Source: Pseudomonas furukawaii
GTDB lineage: Bacteria; Pseudomonadota; Gammaproteobacteria; Pseudomonadales; Pseudomonadaceae
Direction: 5' to 3'
Length of the DNA stretch: 64,000 nt
Assembly: GCF_002355475.1 (NCBI RefSeq)
Contig: NZ_AP014862.1
Span: 1,488,001 to 1,552,000 of the forward strand
The notes under the pieces were generated by a model that was not told where the DNA came from, did not search any database, and worked only from the letters and a program-made list of their open reading frames with translations. A program made the position numbers and the translations under genes. Numbering within the stretch: position 1 is the stretch's first letter; every line of letters starts with the position of its first letter. Shown here one piece after another: positions 1-15,744 of this stretch.

Positions 1-797
1 TGGAGGGCCAGCAGCGGCTGTTCCTGGTGGCCGACGAACCGCCGACGCAGGTTTCCCCGGCGCTGGCCGGCGCCATCAAGCAACTGGTGCGCACCGGCTG
101 CGTAGTGGGTGCCTTGTCCGCCGGTGTCTACCCGCTGGCGTACCTGGGGCTGCTGGATGGCTATCGCGCCGCCGTGCACTGGCGCTGGCAGGACGACTTC
201 ACCGAGCGTTTCCCCAAGGTGATCGCCACCAGCCACCTGTTCGACTGGGACCGAGATCGCCTCACCGCCTGCGGGGGGCTGGCGGTGCTGGACCTGCTGC
301 TGGCGGTGCTGGCCCGCGACCACGGCGCCGAGCTGGCGGGCGCGGTGTCCGAAGAGCTGGTGGTGGAGCGCATCCGCGAAGGGGGTGAGCGTCAGCGCAT
401 TCCGTTGCAGAACCGCCTCGGTTCCAGCCATCCGAAGCTCACCCAGGCGGTGCTGCTGATGGAGGCCAATATCGAGGAGCCGCTGACCACCGACGAGATC
501 GCCCAGCACGTCTGTGTGTCCCGCCGCCAGCTGGAGCGGATCTTCAAGCAGTACCTGAACCGCGTGCCCAGCCAGTACTACCTGGAGCTGCGCCTGAACA
601 AGGCCCGGCAGATGCTCATGCAGACCAGCAAGTCGATCATCCAGATCGGCCTGTCCTGTGGCTTCTCTTCCGGCCCGCACTTCTCCAGCGCCTACCGCAA
701 CTTCTTCGGCGTCACCCCTCGCGAAGACCGCAACCAGCGCCGCGGCGCCAGTCCCTTCGAGCCCCAGCAGCCGGCCGCAGTGGCTGAGCGGGGCTGA
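1..797 (+). CDS. argR: ArgR, AraC-family arginine regulator (5' end outside window)
   Basis: This is the C-terminal part of the arginine-responsive activator/repressor of pseudomonads. In P. aeruginosa it controls arginine uptake and the AST pathway that follows here. The frame is open from base 3, so the gene starts upstream; the GTG at 27 is not a real start. The visible residues begin in a class I amidotransferase-like sensor domain (ending with LDLLLAVLARDHGAEL) and continue into two AraC helix-turn-helix motifs (TTDEIAQHVCVSRRQLERIF, then SIIQIGLSCGFSSGPHFSSAYR). Family and neighbourhood both point to ArgR, which is not related to enterobacterial ArgR. The identification is secure; only the truncation by the window edge limits it. 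Confidence 0.93.
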   Translation, partial: EGQQRLFLVADEPPTQVSPALAGAIKQLVRTGCVVGALSAGVYPLAYLGLLDGYRAAVHWRWQDDFTERFPKVIATSHLFDWDRDRLTACGGLAVLDLLLAVLARDHGAELAGAVSEELVVERIREGGERQRIPLQNRLGSSHPKLTQAVLLMEANIEEPLTTDEIAQHVCVSRRQLERIFKQYLNRVPSQYYLELRLNKARQMLMQTSKSIIQIGLSCGFSSGPHFSSAYRNFFGVTPREDRNQRRGASPFEPQQPAAVAERG

Positions 798-2351
<1,554 letters not shown>

Positions 2352-2480
2352 CACCCCGCCGGACGCGCCCTGGCGCGTCCGGCCGATCCAATCGTGAACC
2401 CGGGCCCCTGGTCCGGACCCCGCCCAGAATGGACCCACTGGTCCGTCCGGGGCCTTGAACAAGAAAAAGGAGTGAACCCC

Positions 2481-3497
2481 ATGTTGGTGATGCGCCCCGC
2501 GCAAATGGCCGACCTCGCTGAAGTCCAGCGCCTGGCCGCGGATAGCCCCGTGGGTGTCACTTCGCTGCCGGACGACGCCAAGGTCCTGGGCGAGAAGATC
2601 GCGGCCTCCGAAGCCTCCTTCTCGGCCGAGGTCAGCTTCAACGGCGAGGAAAGCTATTTCTTCGTCCTGGAAGACAGCGAGACCGGGCGCCTGGTGGGTT
2701 GCTCCGCCATCGTCGCCTCCGCCGGCTTCTCCGAACCCTTCTACAGCTTCCGCAACGAGACCTTCGTGCATGCGTCCCGGGAGCTGAAGATCCACAACAA
2801 GATCCATGTCCTCTCGCTCTGCCACGACCTGACCGGCAACAGCCTGCTCACCAGCTTCTACGTCGAACGCGACCTGGTGAACACGCCCGTCGCCGAACTC
2901 AACTCCCGTGGCCGCCTGCTGTTCATGGCCAGCCATCCCGAGCGCTTCGCCGACGCGGTGGTGGTGGAGATCGTCGGCTACAGCGATGACCAGGGCGAAT
3001 CGCCGTTCTGGGACGCGGTCGGGCGCAATTTCTTCGACCTCAACTACACCGAGGCCGAACGCCTGTCGGGCCTGAAGAGCCGGACCTTCCTCGCCGAGCT
3101 GATGCCCCATTACCCCATCTACGTCCCGCTGCTGCCGGACGAGGCCCAGGAGGCCATGGGCCAGGTGCACCCCCGGGCGCAGATCACCTTCGACATCCTC
3201 ATGCGCGAAGGCTTCGAGACCGACAACTACATCGACATCTTCGACGGCGGTCCGACCCTGCATGCACGCACGTCCGGCATCCGTTCCATCGCCCAGAGCC
3301 GCCTGGTGCCGGTCAAGCTCGGCGAACCGGGCAAGGGCGGGCGCCTGCACCTGGTCTGCAACGGCCAGCTGCAGGACTTCCGCGCGGTGGTGATGGAGCT
3401 GGACTGGGTACCCGGCAAGCCCGTGGTGCTCGGCAGCGCGGCTGCCGAAGTCCTGGGTGTGGGTGAGGGCGCCAGTGTGCGCCTGGTCGCGATTTAA
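2481..3497 (+). CDS. aruF: Arginine N-succinyltransferase, alpha subunit
   Basis: One of two related subunits (338 residues) of the enzyme that transfers succinate from succinyl-CoA to the alpha-amino group of arginine, the first AST step. I chose the ATG at 2481 because it follows a strong AAAAAGGAG site and gives the family N-terminus MLVMRPAQMADL; the frame stays open upstream to 2394, but that stretch is GC-rich spacer. The family core (EPFYSFRN, LSLCHDLTGNSLL, SPFWDAVGRNFFDL, FIAELMP-like and IDIFDGGP) aligns with aruG downstream, showing an old duplication. A 129-bp gap separates it from aruC. Confidence 0.94.
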   Translation: MLVMRPAQMADLAEVQRLAADSPVGVTSLPDDAKVLGEKIAASEASFSAEVSFNGEESYFFVLEDSETGRLVGCSAIVASAGFSEPFYSFRNETFVHASRELKIHNKIHVLSLCHDLTGNSLLTSFYVERDLVNTPVAELNSRGRLLFMASHPERFADAVVVEIVGYSDDQGESPFWDAVGRNFFDLNYTEAERLSGLKSRTFLAELMPHYPIYVPLLPDEAQEAMGQVHPRAQITFDILMREGFETDNYIDIFDGGPTLHARTSGIRSIAQSRLVPVKLGEPGKGGRLHLVCNGQLQDFRAVVMELDWVPGKPVVLGSAAAEVLGVGEGASVRLVAI

Positions 3498-3572
3498 ACC
3501 GAAGCGGGCGGCCGGGCGGGATTACCGCCGCGTGACTCGCCCCATGAAGCTCGCAGCTCTAACGGAGTCCCT

Positions 3573-4595
3573 ATGATCGTTCGTCCCGTACGCAGCGCCG
3601 ACCTGCCGGCCCTGATCGACCTGGCGCGCAGCACCGGCGCCGGCCTGACCACGCTGCCGGCCAATGAGGAGCGCCTGTCCCATCGGGTGGGCTGGGCGGA
3701 AAAGGCCTTTCGCGGCGAGGCCGAACGCGCCGACGCGGACTACCTGTTCGTCCTCGAGGACGACGACGGCAAGGTGGTCGGCATCTCCGCCGTGGCCGGT
3801 GCCGTCGGCCTGCGGGAGCCCTGGTACAACTACCGGGTCGGCCTCACCGTCAGCGCCTCCCAGGAGCTGAACATCCATCGGCAGATTCTCACGCTGTTCC
3901 TGGCCAACGACCTGACCGGCAACTCCGAGCTGTGCTCGCTGTTCCTCCATGCCGGTTACCGCACGGGCCTGAACGGCCGGCTGCTGTCGAAGGCGCGCTT
4001 CCTCTTCATCGCCGAGTTCCCGGAGTTGTTCGGCGACAAGGTGATCGCCGAGATGCGCGGCATGTCCGACGAGAATGGCGTCTCGCCGTTCTGGGAAAGC
4101 CTGGGCCGGCATTTCTTCAAGATGGAGTTTTCCCGGGCCGACTACCTGACCGGGGTCGGCAACAAGGCCTTCATCGCCGAGCTGATGCCCAAGTTCCCGC
4201 TCTACACCTGTTTCCTCTCCGAGGCGGCCCGCGCCATCATCGGCCGCGTCCATCCCGACACCGAGCCGGCCCTGGCCATGCTCAAGGGTGAAGGCTTCAG
4301 CTACCAGGGCTATGTCGACATCTTCGACGCCGGCCCGGCGATCGAGTGTGAAACGGCGAAGATCCGCGCCGTTCGCGACAGCCAGAACCTGGTGTTGGCC
4401 GTCGGCACTCCGGGCGACGACGCCACGCCCTTCCTGATCCATAACCGCAAACGCGAAGACTGCCGTATCACCGCCGCACCGGCGCGCCTGGCCGCCGGTA
4501 CCCTGGTGGTGGACGCGCAGACCGCGAAGCGCCTGAAACTGTCCGCCGGCGCGTCGGTCCGTGCCGTTCCGTTGTCTGCCAAGGAGACCGTCTGA
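3573..4595 (+). CDS. aruG: Arginine N-succinyltransferase, beta subunit
   Basis: The partner of AruF, 340 residues, with the same motif order (EPWYNYRVG, LTLFLANDLTGNSELC, SPFWESLGRHFFKMEF, FIAELMPKFPLYTCFL, VDIFDAGP). Enterobacteria have a single AstA, while pseudomonads have this alpha/beta pair, which supports the genus call. The start ATG at 3573 follows GGAG spaced by about 6 bp. The stop codon directly abuts the ATG of aruD, so the two are translated together. Confidence 0.94.
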   Translation: MIVRPVRSADLPALIDLARSTGAGLTTLPANEERLSHRVGWAEKAFRGEAERADADYLFVLEDDDGKVVGISAVAGAVGLREPWYNYRVGLTVSASQELNIHRQILTLFLANDLTGNSELCSLFLHAGYRTGLNGRLLSKARFLFIAEFPELFGDKVIAEMRGMSDENGVSPFWESLGRHFFKMEFSRADYLTGVGNKAFIAELMPKFPLYTCFLSEAARAIIGRVHPDTEPALAMLKGEGFSYQGYVDIFDAGPAIECETAKIRAVRDSQNLVLAVGTPGDDATPFLIHNRKREDCRITAAPARLAAGTLVVDAQTAKRLKLSAGASVRAVPLSAKETV

Positions 4596-7402
<2,807 letters not shown>

Positions 7403-7412
7403 GAGTCCCTAC

Positions 7413-7700
7413 ATGTCCGACGCCCTGCAACTCATCCTCGAAGATACCGACGGCACCCAGCTCGAAACCTCCTGCACCCGGTTCGCCGTCGTCTGGCAGG
7501 GCAAGGAAGTCTGGATCCAGCAGGCCGGCAACGGCCAACTGCTGATCGGCGTGGACGTGGAGGAAGGCGATACCGAGTACGCCAACCTGCTGCTGCGCCC
7601 CCTGGCCACCAACCTGGTCAGCCTGCAGCTGGAAATGGAACCCGCCGACCTGGACGACGAAGACCACGTACACGGCCCGGATTGCGACCACGACCATTGA
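7413..7700 (+). CDS. Small conserved acidic protein of the aru operon
   Basis: A 95-residue protein placed between aruB and aruE, with 10 bp on the left and 9 bp on the right, so clearly part of the operon. Pseudomonads keep a gene of this size in this slot (PA0900 in P. aeruginosa numbering, from memory). The body looks like a small beta-rich fold. The last 20 residues are very rich in Asp, Glu and His and end in a HVHGPDCDHDH-type tail that could bind a divalent metal such as zinc. AstE family enzymes are zinc-dependent, so a role in metal supply to AruE is possible but is pure inference. No known function. Confidence 0.8.
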   Translation: MSDALQLILEDTDGTQLETSCTRFAVVWQGKEVWIQQAGNGQLLIGVDVEEGDTEYANLLLRPLATNLVSLQLEMEPADLDDEDHVHGPDCDHDH

Positions 7701-7709
7701 GGTATCAGG

Positions 7710-8708
7710 ATGCTCGCCCTCGGAAAACTGCTTGAACTGACCCTCGCCGGCCGTGAGCCGACCGAGAAGATCCAGCTGACCTCCGGGGGCGTGCGCCTGC
7801 ACTGGCTCGGTGAGGGTGCCCTCGACGTGACGCCGCCCGCCGCCGAAGACAGCGGCCTCGACCTGCTGCTGTCGGCAGGCGTCCACGGCAACGAAACGGC
7901 CCCCATCGAGCTGCTGGACCGCCTGATCCAGGGCATCGCCCGGGGCCACCTCAAGCCCCGGGCGCGTATTCTCTTCCTGTTCGGCAACCCCGAGGCCATT
8001 CGCCGGGGCGAGCGTTTTGTCGAGCAGGACATCAACCGCCTGTTCAGCGGACGCCATGCCGAGTCCAGCGGATTCGAAGCGATGCGCGCCGCCGAGCTGG
8101 AGCGCTACGCCGCCGCCTTCTTCAGCAAGCCCGGGCGTTCGCGGCTGCACTACGACCTGCACACCGCCATCCGCGCATCGAAAATCGAGCAGTTCGCCCT
8201 CTATCCCTACGTGGAGGGGCGCGAGCATTCCCGCCGCGAGCTGGCGCGCTTGAGCCAGGCCGGCATCGATGCCGTTCTCTTGCAGAACAAGACCGGCATC
8301 ACCTTCAGCTCCTTCACCTACGCCCAGCTCGAGGCGGAGGCCTTCACCCTGGAGCTGGGCAAGGCGCGTCCGTTCGGCAGCAACCAGGAGGTCAACCTGG
8401 AGCGCCTGGAGGCCAGCCTGCACGCGCTCATCGAAGGGCGCGAGCCGAGTGCGGACGGCCACGACCTGAACGGACTGCAGCTGTTCTCGGTCTCCCGCGA
8501 GATCATCAAGCACAGCGAGTCCTTTCAGCTGCACCTGGCGGCGGATGTCGAGAACTTCAGCGAACTGCCCGTGGGCTACCTGCTGGCCGAGGACATCGCC
8601 GGCACCCGCTGGGTGGTGGAGGAGCAGGGCGCCCGGATCATCTTCCCCAACCCCAAGGTCAGGAACGGCCTGCGGGCGGGGATTCTGATCGTGCCCGCCG
8701 ACGTCTGA
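7710..8708 (+). CDS. aruE: Succinylglutamate desuccinylase
   Basis: A zinc-dependent M14-like carboxypeptidase-fold enzyme (332 residues) that splits N-succinylglutamate to succinate and glutamate, the last AST step. The zinc ligands are visible: the histidine and glutamate in [11 protein letters not shown] (about residues 53-63) and the histidine in HYDLHTAIR (about 150). The catalytic glutamate lies in the [10 protein letters not shown] segment. It ends the recognisable aru operon; an 81-bp gap follows before the aldolase gene. Confidence 0.95.
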   Translation: MLALGKLLELTLAGREPTEKIQLTSGGVRLHWLGEGALDVTPPAAEDSGLDLLLSAGVHGNETAPIELLDRLIQGIARGHLKPRARILFLFGNPEAIRRGERFVEQDINRLFSGRHAESSGFEAMRAAELERYAAAFFSKPGRSRLHYDLHTAIRASKIEQFALYPYVEGREHSRRELARLSQAGIDAVLLQNKTGITFSSFTYAQLEAEAFTLELGKARPFGSNQEVNLERLEASLHALIEGREPSADGHDLNGLQLFSVSREIIKHSESFQLHLAADVENFSELPVGYLLAEDIAGTRWVVEEQGARIIFPNPKVRNGLRAGILIVPADV

Positions 8709-8789
8709 GGATTCGATCGGAACTGTGCCTGTACCCATCCGGTCCAGGGTCTTAGGATCGCCTGTCCCAGCCCATCCAAGGAGCCCGGC

Positions 8790-9794
8790 ATGAGCCTGAT
8801 CGACCTGCGCAGCGACACCGTCACCCAGCCCACCACCGGCATGCGCGAGGCCATGCAACGGGCCGAGCTGGGCGACGATGTCTATGGCGAGGACCCCACC
8901 GTCAATCGCCTGGAGGCGACCCTGGCCGAGCGCCTGGGCTTCGAGGCGGCGTTGTTCGTGCCCACCGGCACCATGAGCAATCTGCTGGCCCTGATGGCCC
9001 ACTGCGAGCGCGGTGACGAGTACATCGTCGGCCAGCAGGCGCATACCTATAAGTACGAGGGGGGCGGCGCCGCGGTGCTCGGTTCCATCCAGCCCCAGCC
9101 CATCGAGGGCGAGGCGGACGGCAGCCTGGACCTGGCCAGGGTGGAGGCGGCGATCAAGCAGGACGATTTCCATTTCGCCCGGACCCGCCTGCTGGCCCTG
9201 GAAAACACCATGCAGGGCAAGGTGCTGCCACTGGGCTACCTCGCTGCTGCGCGGGAACTCACCCGTCGTCGTGGCCTGGGTCTGCACCTGGATGGCGCGC
9301 GTCTCTTCAACGCTTCCGTGAAGCTGGGTGTGGAGGCCCGGGAGATCACCCGACATTTCGACTCCGTCTCGGTCTGCCTGTCCAAGGGACTGGGCGCCCC
9401 GGTGGGCTCGGTACTCTGCGGCAGCGCGACGCTCATCGCCCGTGCCCGACGCCTGCGCAAGATGGTGGGCGGCGGCATGCGCCAGGCCGGCCTGCTGGCG
9501 GCGGCCGGGCTCTACGCGCTGGATCACCAGGTGGAGCGCCTGGCCGAGGACCACGCCCATGCGGAGCGCCTGGGGGCCGGGTTGCGGGAGCTGGGTTATG
9601 CCATCGAGCCGGTGCAGACCAACATGGTCTACGTCCAGATGGACGGCCAGGCGCGGGACCTGGCGGATTTCCTCGCCGCCCGGGGCATACGTGTGAGCCC
9701 CGCACCGCGCCTGCGGCTGGTCACCCACCTGGACGTGCGGGCGGAAGCGATTCCCCGGGTGATCGAAGCCTTTGCCGCTTTCCGGCAGGGCTGA
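8790..9794 (+). CDS. ltaE: Low-specificity L-threonine aldolase
   Basis: A PLP enzyme of the beta-eliminating lyase/threonine aldolase family (334 residues) that cleaves threonine or allo-threonine to glycine and acetaldehyde. Family features are the N-terminal [30 protein letters not shown], the [11 protein letters not shown] aspartate motif and the [14 protein letters not shown] segment with the PLP lysine. A GGAG site sits 7 bp before the ATG. The gene lies between the AST operon and alaS, as in P. aeruginosa (PA0902), and may be read from its own promoter in the 81-bp gap. Confidence 0.9.
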   Translation: MSLIDLRSDTVTQPTTGMREAMQRAELGDDVYGEDPTVNRLEATLAERLGFEAALFVPTGTMSNLLALMAHCERGDEYIVGQQAHTYKYEGGGAAVLGSIQPQPIEGEADGSLDLARVEAAIKQDDFHFARTRLLALENTMQGKVLPLGYLAAARELTRRRGLGLHLDGARLFNASVKLGVEAREITRHFDSVSVCLSKGLGAPVGSVLCGSATLIARARRLRKMVGGGMRQAGLLAAAGLYALDHQVERLAEDHAHAERLGAGLRELGYAIEPVQTNMVYVQMDGQARDLADFLAARGIRVSPAPRLRLVTHLDVRAEAIPRVIEAFAAFRQG

Positions 9795-9800
9795 ATCGCC

Positions 9801-9867
9801 CGCAGGCGGAAATAGCCTGCGTCTATCGCACAAAGACACTATCCCGCTGGCGCAGGGCCGATATAAT
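9801..9867 (+). promoter_or_regulatory. Hairpin after ltaE and -10 element for alaS
   Basis: A 7-bp perfect stem (CGCAGGC at 9801-9807 with GCCTGCG at 9815-9821) follows the ltaE stop; there is no T-run, so it would be a weak terminator at best. At 9862-9867 there is a perfect TATAAT followed by G-rich start-site context. I see no good -35 at 17 bp. Transcription from here gives alaS a leader of about 190 bases that contains another inverted repeat around CTGTCGACAG (about 9896-9905). Confidence 0.45.
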
Positions 9868-10058
9868 GCGGCCCTTTGCCGGTGATCCGTCTGCCTGTCG
9901 ACAGACAGCGTCGAGTGTCGCGCGCAACGTCGGGATTGGTCGGAAATCCCGTGGTTCTTCCGGAGATCCTGCAGGTTTCCAGCCACTTTCCGCTTGCCGT
10001 CCTTCGCCGATAACGATTTGCACCCGCCTTCGTGGCGCAGTTTTCCGTGGATGAACCT

Positions 10059-12683
<2,625 letters not shown>

Positions 12684-12783
12684 GGCCCGACGCCAAAGGC
12701 TCGCCCCACGCCCGGCGGGCCTTGGCAGTGCTCTGCGTTGATTGTTTAATGGGCGCCCTTCACGGGATTAGGCGGCTTTTGAA

Positions 12784-14019
12784 ATGGCTTTGATCGTACA
12801 GAAGTTTGGGGGGACCTCGGTCGGCACTGTCGAGCGCATCGAGCAGGTGGCCGAGAAGGTGAAGAAATTCCGCGAAGGCGGTGATGACATCGTGGTCGTG
12901 GTTTCCGCCATGAGCGGCGAGACCAACCGCCTGATCGATCTGGCCAAACAGGTCAGCGAGCAGCCGGTACCGCGCGAACTCGACGTCATGGTGTCCACCG
13001 GCGAGCAGGTGACCATCGCCCTGCTGGCGATGGCCCTGATCAAGCGTGGCGTCCCGGCCGTTTCCTATACCGGTAACCAGGTGCGCATCCTCACCGACAG
13101 CGCCCACAACAAGGCCCGCATCCTGCAGATCGACGACCAGAAGATCCGTGGCGACCTCAAGGCCGGTCGTGTCGTCGTGGTGGCGGGCTTCCAGGGTGTG
13201 GATGAGCACGGCAACATCACTACCCTGGGGCGTGGCGGTTCCGACACCACCGGCGTGGCCCTGGCCGCGGCCCTGAAGGCCGACGAGTGCCAGATCTACA
13301 CCGATGTAGATGGCGTCTACACCACCGATCCGCGCGTGGTGCCCCAGGCGCAGCGCCTCGACAAGATCACCTTCGAGGAGATGCTGGAAATGGCCAGCCT
13401 CGGCTCCAAGGTGCTGCAGATCCGCTCGGTGGAATTCGCCGGCAAGTACAATGTCCCGCTGCGCGTGCTGCACAGCTTCCAGGAGGGTCCGGGCACCCTC
13501 ATTACCCTTGATGAAGAGGAATCCATGGAACAGCCGATCATCTCCGGCATCGCCTTCAATCGCGACGAGGCCAAGCTGACCATCCGTGGCGTGCCGGACA
13601 TTCCCGGCGTGGCCTTCAAGATCCTGGGCCCGATCAGTTCCGCCAATATCGAAGTGGACATGATCGTGCAGAACGTGGCGCACGATAACACCACCGATTT
13701 CACCTTCACCGTGCACCGCAATGATTACCAGAACGCCCAGCGCGTCCTGGAGCAGACCGCTCGCGAACTCGGCGCCCGTGAAGTCATCGGCGACACCAAG
13801 ATCGCCAAGGTTTCCATCGTCGGTGTCGGCATGCGTTCCCATGCGGGCGTTGCCAGCCGCATGTTCGAGGCCCTGGCCAAGGAGACCATCAACATCCAGA
13901 TGATCTCCACCTCCGAGATCAAGGTCTCGGTGGTCATCGAGGAGAAGTACCTCGAGTTGGCGGTCCGTGCCCTGCACACTGCCTTCGAGTTGGACGCCCC
14001 GTCTCGACAGGGCGAGTAA
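12784..14019 (+). CDS. lysC: Aspartate kinase, alpha subunit
   Basis: Phosphorylates aspartate at the entry to lysine, threonine and methionine synthesis. The protein has 411 residues: kinase domain starting LIVQKFGGTSVG, with GRGGSDTTGVALAAAL and YTDVDGVYTTDPR, followed by two C-terminal ACT domains (ISGIAFNRDEAKLTIRGVPD and KVSIVGVGMRSHAGVA) that bind feedback inhibitors. It lies between alaS and rsmA as in other Pseudomonas. A terminator directly follows. Confidence 0.96.
   Translation: MALIVQKFGGTSVGTVERIEQVAEKVKKFREGGDDIVVVVSAMSGETNRLIDLAKQVSEQPVPRELDVMVSTGEQVTIALLAMALIKRGVPAVSYTGNQVRILTDSAHNKARILQIDDQKIRGDLKAGRVVVVAGFQGVDEHGNITTLGRGGSDTTGVALAAALKADECQIYTDVDGVYTTDPRVVPQAQRLDKITFEEMLEMASLGSKVLQIRSVEFAGKYNVPLRVLHSFQEGPGTLITLDEEESMEQPIISGIAFNRDEAKLTIRGVPDIPGVAFKILGPISSANIEVDMIVQNVAHDNTTDFTFTVHRNDYQNAQRVLEQTARELGAREVIGDTKIAKVSIVGVGMRSHAGVASRMFEALAKETINIQMISTSEIKVSVVIEEKYLELAVRALHTAFELDAPSRQGE
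13525..14019 (+). other. Possible internal start for the aspartate kinase beta subunit
   Basis: Several bacterial lysC genes make a second, shorter polypeptide from an in-frame internal start. Here an ATG at 13525 (MEQPIISGIAF) follows GAAGAGGA at an acceptable spacing and would give a 164-residue protein holding just the two ACT domains. Sequence shows that the site could work; whether it is used is inference. Confidence 0.4.
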
Positions 14020-14028
14020 GGCTTTATG

Positions 14029-14065
14029 CAAAAGGCGCGGCTCACCCCGCGCCTTTTGTCGTTTT
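14029..14065 (+). terminator. Terminator after lysC
   Basis: A perfect 12-bp stem (CAAAAGGCGCGG at 14029-14040 with CCGCGCCTTTTG at 14047-14058) and a 6-base loop, followed by a T-rich tract (TCGTTTTT). A standard rho-independent terminator that separates lysC from rsmA. Confidence 0.88.
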
Positions 14066-14206
14066 TGGTCGCCACGGTGGAACTTTCCTTTTGCCGGGGC
14101 TGGTCAATACTTGGGTGTAAGCTCCGATGGCTCGATATGAGCCGGGGCTGTAACCATTTCTTTTTTGCAGACTGTTGTCCCGAAACGAATCCGTAAGGAG
14201 AAAGGA

Positions 14207-14392
14207 ATGCTGATTCTGACTCGCCGGGTCGGAGAGACCCTGATGGTGGGTGACGATGTCACTGTCACCGTGCTTGGCGTGAAAGGTAATCAGGTGCGCA
14301 TCGGCGTGAACGCCCCGAAGGAGGTCGCCGTGCACCGTGAGGAAATCTACCAGCGCATACAGAAAGAGAAGGACCAGGAACCAAGCCACTAA
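14207..14392 (+). CDS. rsmA: CsrA/RsmA post-transcriptional regulator
   Basis: A 61-residue RNA-binding protein that dimerises and blocks GGA-containing ribosome sites of target mRNAs; in pseudomonads it is counteracted by the small RNAs RsmY/RsmZ. The start ATG at 14207 follows AAGGAG and gives the invariant [21 protein letters not shown]-terminus; [20 protein letters not shown] completes the fold, including the RNA-contacting arginine near residue 44. It has a long leader (about 140 bases after the lysC terminator). Its own ribosome site contains GGA, consistent with autoregulation. Confidence 0.96.
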   Translation: MLILTRRVGETLMVGDDVTVTVLGVKGNQVRIGVNAPKEVAVHREEIYQRIQKEKDQEPSH

Positions 14393-14453
14393 TTTTTCTG
14401 CATTTTTTGCTTTGCAAACGGGGAAAACATGGATATCATGCGCCCCGTGTTGC

Positions 14454-14544
14454 GGAGAGGTGGCCGAGTGGCCGAAGGCGCTCCCCTGCTAAGGGAGTAC
14501 ACCTCAAAAGGGTGTCGGGGGTTCGAATCCCCCCTTCTCCGCCA
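14454..14544 (+). tRNA. tRNA-Ser (GCT)
   Basis: A 91-base class II tRNA. The acceptor stem GGAGAGG pairs with CTTCTCC, the anticodon loop is CTGCTAA (anticodon GCT), a long variable arm is present, and the T-arm contains GGTTCGAATCC. Discriminator G and an encoded CCA follow. The position after rsmA is as in other Pseudomonas. Confidence 0.95.
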
Positions 14545-14610
14545 TTATCAAGCGTTATAGAGATGTCCTCGGTTAGTTCGATAAGTTGTTGAAAAGTATC
14601 GAAAAAACAG

Positions 14611-14638
14611 TTGACGAAGTTTCAAGGATCTCTATAAT
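14611..14638 (+). promoter_or_regulatory. Sigma-70 promoter for the tRNA-Arg pair
   Basis: TTGACG at 14611-14616 and a perfect TATAAT at 14633-14638, separated by 16 bp, followed by a GC-rich discriminator (GCGCGCC) typical of stringently controlled stable-RNA promoters. The first tRNA-Arg begins 13 bp after the -10. Confidence 0.85.
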
Positions 14639-14651
14639 GCGCGCCCTACAC

Positions 14652-14728
14652 GCACTCATAGCTCAGCTGGATAGAGTACCCGGCTACGAACCGGGCGGTC
14701 GGAGGTTCGAATCCTCCTGAGTGCGCCA
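14652..14728 (+). tRNA. tRNA-Arg (ACG), copy 1
   Basis: A 77-base tRNA: acceptor GCACTCA/TGAGTGC, anticodon loop CTACGAA (ACG, read as ICG after editing), T-arm GGTTCGAATCC and encoded CCA. It is identical to the second copy downstream. Confidence 0.95.
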
Positions 14729-14800
14729 TCTTCCAGGTAGAACGGGTCTTCCGGATATCTGAAGGAACCAGAGGTGGTCTGGTCTAAAAACACCAACCAT

Positions 14801-14877
14801 GCACTCATAGCTCAGCTGGATAGAGTACCCGGCTACGAACCGGGCGGTCGGAGGTTCGAATCCTCCTGAGTGCGCCA
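14801..14877 (+). tRNA. tRNA-Arg (ACG), copy 2
   Basis: An exact repeat of the first copy, separated from it by 72 bp and most likely in the same transcript. The tandem identical copies form a 77-bp direct repeat. Confidence 0.95.
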
Positions 14878-14883
14878 TATCGA

Positions 14884-14917
14884 AAAGGGCCTGCAGAAAT
14901 GCAGGCCCTTTTTCTTT
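14884..14917 (+). terminator. Terminator after the tRNA cluster
   Basis: A 12-bp stem (AAAGGGCCTGCA with TGCAGGCCCTTT) around a GAAA tetraloop, then a T-run. A strong rho-independent terminator, seven bases after the last tRNA. Confidence 0.9.
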
Positions 14918-14923
14918 GTGCGT

Positions 14924-15427
14924 TCAATGACGACCCTTCACGCAACCGTCCTCGTCGAAGCTCACCAGCTGGCTGGCGCCCTTCTTGGGTTTGTAGTGGT
15001 AGTTCACCTGGCCATTGCGACCGCTGATACGGTCCGGCTTGCCGAGGGCGCTTTCCACATCCGTCCGGGTCATGCCTTGGCGAACCTGCTTGCGGATGAT
15101 GGCCTGGCGCCGTTCGCGTGGGGAAATCAGTCCCCCACATATGATCTCCCGCTCGCCTACTACGACCACGTCCCGCGATGGTTCGGGTGATTCCCAGTCC
15201 ATGATCGGAAAACGCTCGTCGCTGACTTCCCGCTGGAGCGGTTCGCTCGACACCAGGTTGGGTGTCCGGGTCTGCTGCTCTTCCCCTTGGGAGTCGGCAG
15301 GACAGCCATGCTGGTTGAAGCTCAGATGGCCATCTTCCGCGATGCAGCGATAGACCGAGGCCGCTTGGGGCGGAGGTCCTGGCCAGCAGGGGAGGGTGGC
15401 GAGGGCGAGGATCGAGAGTCGTTTCAT
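14924..15427 (-). CDS. Exported DUF4124 protein with a BamE-like C-terminal segment
   Basis: A 167-residue protein with a signal peptide (MKRLSILALATLPCW, cleavage probably after PQAAS) and then the DUF4124 pattern VYRCIAEDGHLSFNQHGCP, in which two cysteines probably form a disulfide. The C-terminal part (IRKQVRQGMTRTDVESALGKPD) resembles the short SmpA/BamE-type repeat found in many periplasmic proteins. Function unknown; envelope location inferred from the signal peptide. It converges on the tRNA terminator. Confidence 0.8.
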   Translation of the reverse strand: MKRLSILALATLPCWPGPPPQAASVYRCIAEDGHLSFNQHGCPADSQGEEQQTRTPNLVSSEPLQREVSDERFPIMDWESPEPSRDVVVVGEREIICGGLISPRERRQAIIRKQVRQGMTRTDVESALGKPDRISGRNGQVNYHYKPKKGASQLVSFDEDGCVKGRH

Positions 15428-15744
15428 GAGGCCTTCTCCTTGGCACTGACTCTCGAGGGTATCCGGAGCAATCGAGTCCCTTCAGGTGTCCTACAGTCAC
15501 ATTAAGGCGTCGCAGCAGCGTGTAAGGAATCTCAGCTTTGCGATGCAAGCGATTGTTCTTTCCATGAATTTGTAACGCTTGGGCCGGTGGGCGGTGGTAT
15601 GATTGCGCGGTCAGCCCCGCCGGGGCTTTCGGACAACCGTCATGGAATTACCCAGTAGTTACTCAGAATCCCGATTGCACAATCGCGAAATGACTGTCTG
15701 ACCTCCATTCGGCGCGCCCCGCCGCTGGGGGTGGAGCGTGCTAT
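15428..15744 (+). promoter_or_regulatory. mgtE upstream region with leader hairpin
   Basis: A 317-bp gap between divergent genes. A TATGAT -10-like hexamer lies at 15598-15603 with only a weak -35. A 7-bp stem (AGCCCCG/CGGGGCT, 15613-15627) would sit near the 5' end of the mgtE transcript. I do not recognise an M-box or ykkC fold, so magnesium control at the RNA level is not supported. Confidence 0.35.

Noticed and set aside
15613..15744. mgtE leader as a magnesium riboswitch
   Set aside because: Only a small GC hairpin is visible; no M-box-like set of paired elements could be traced by eye.
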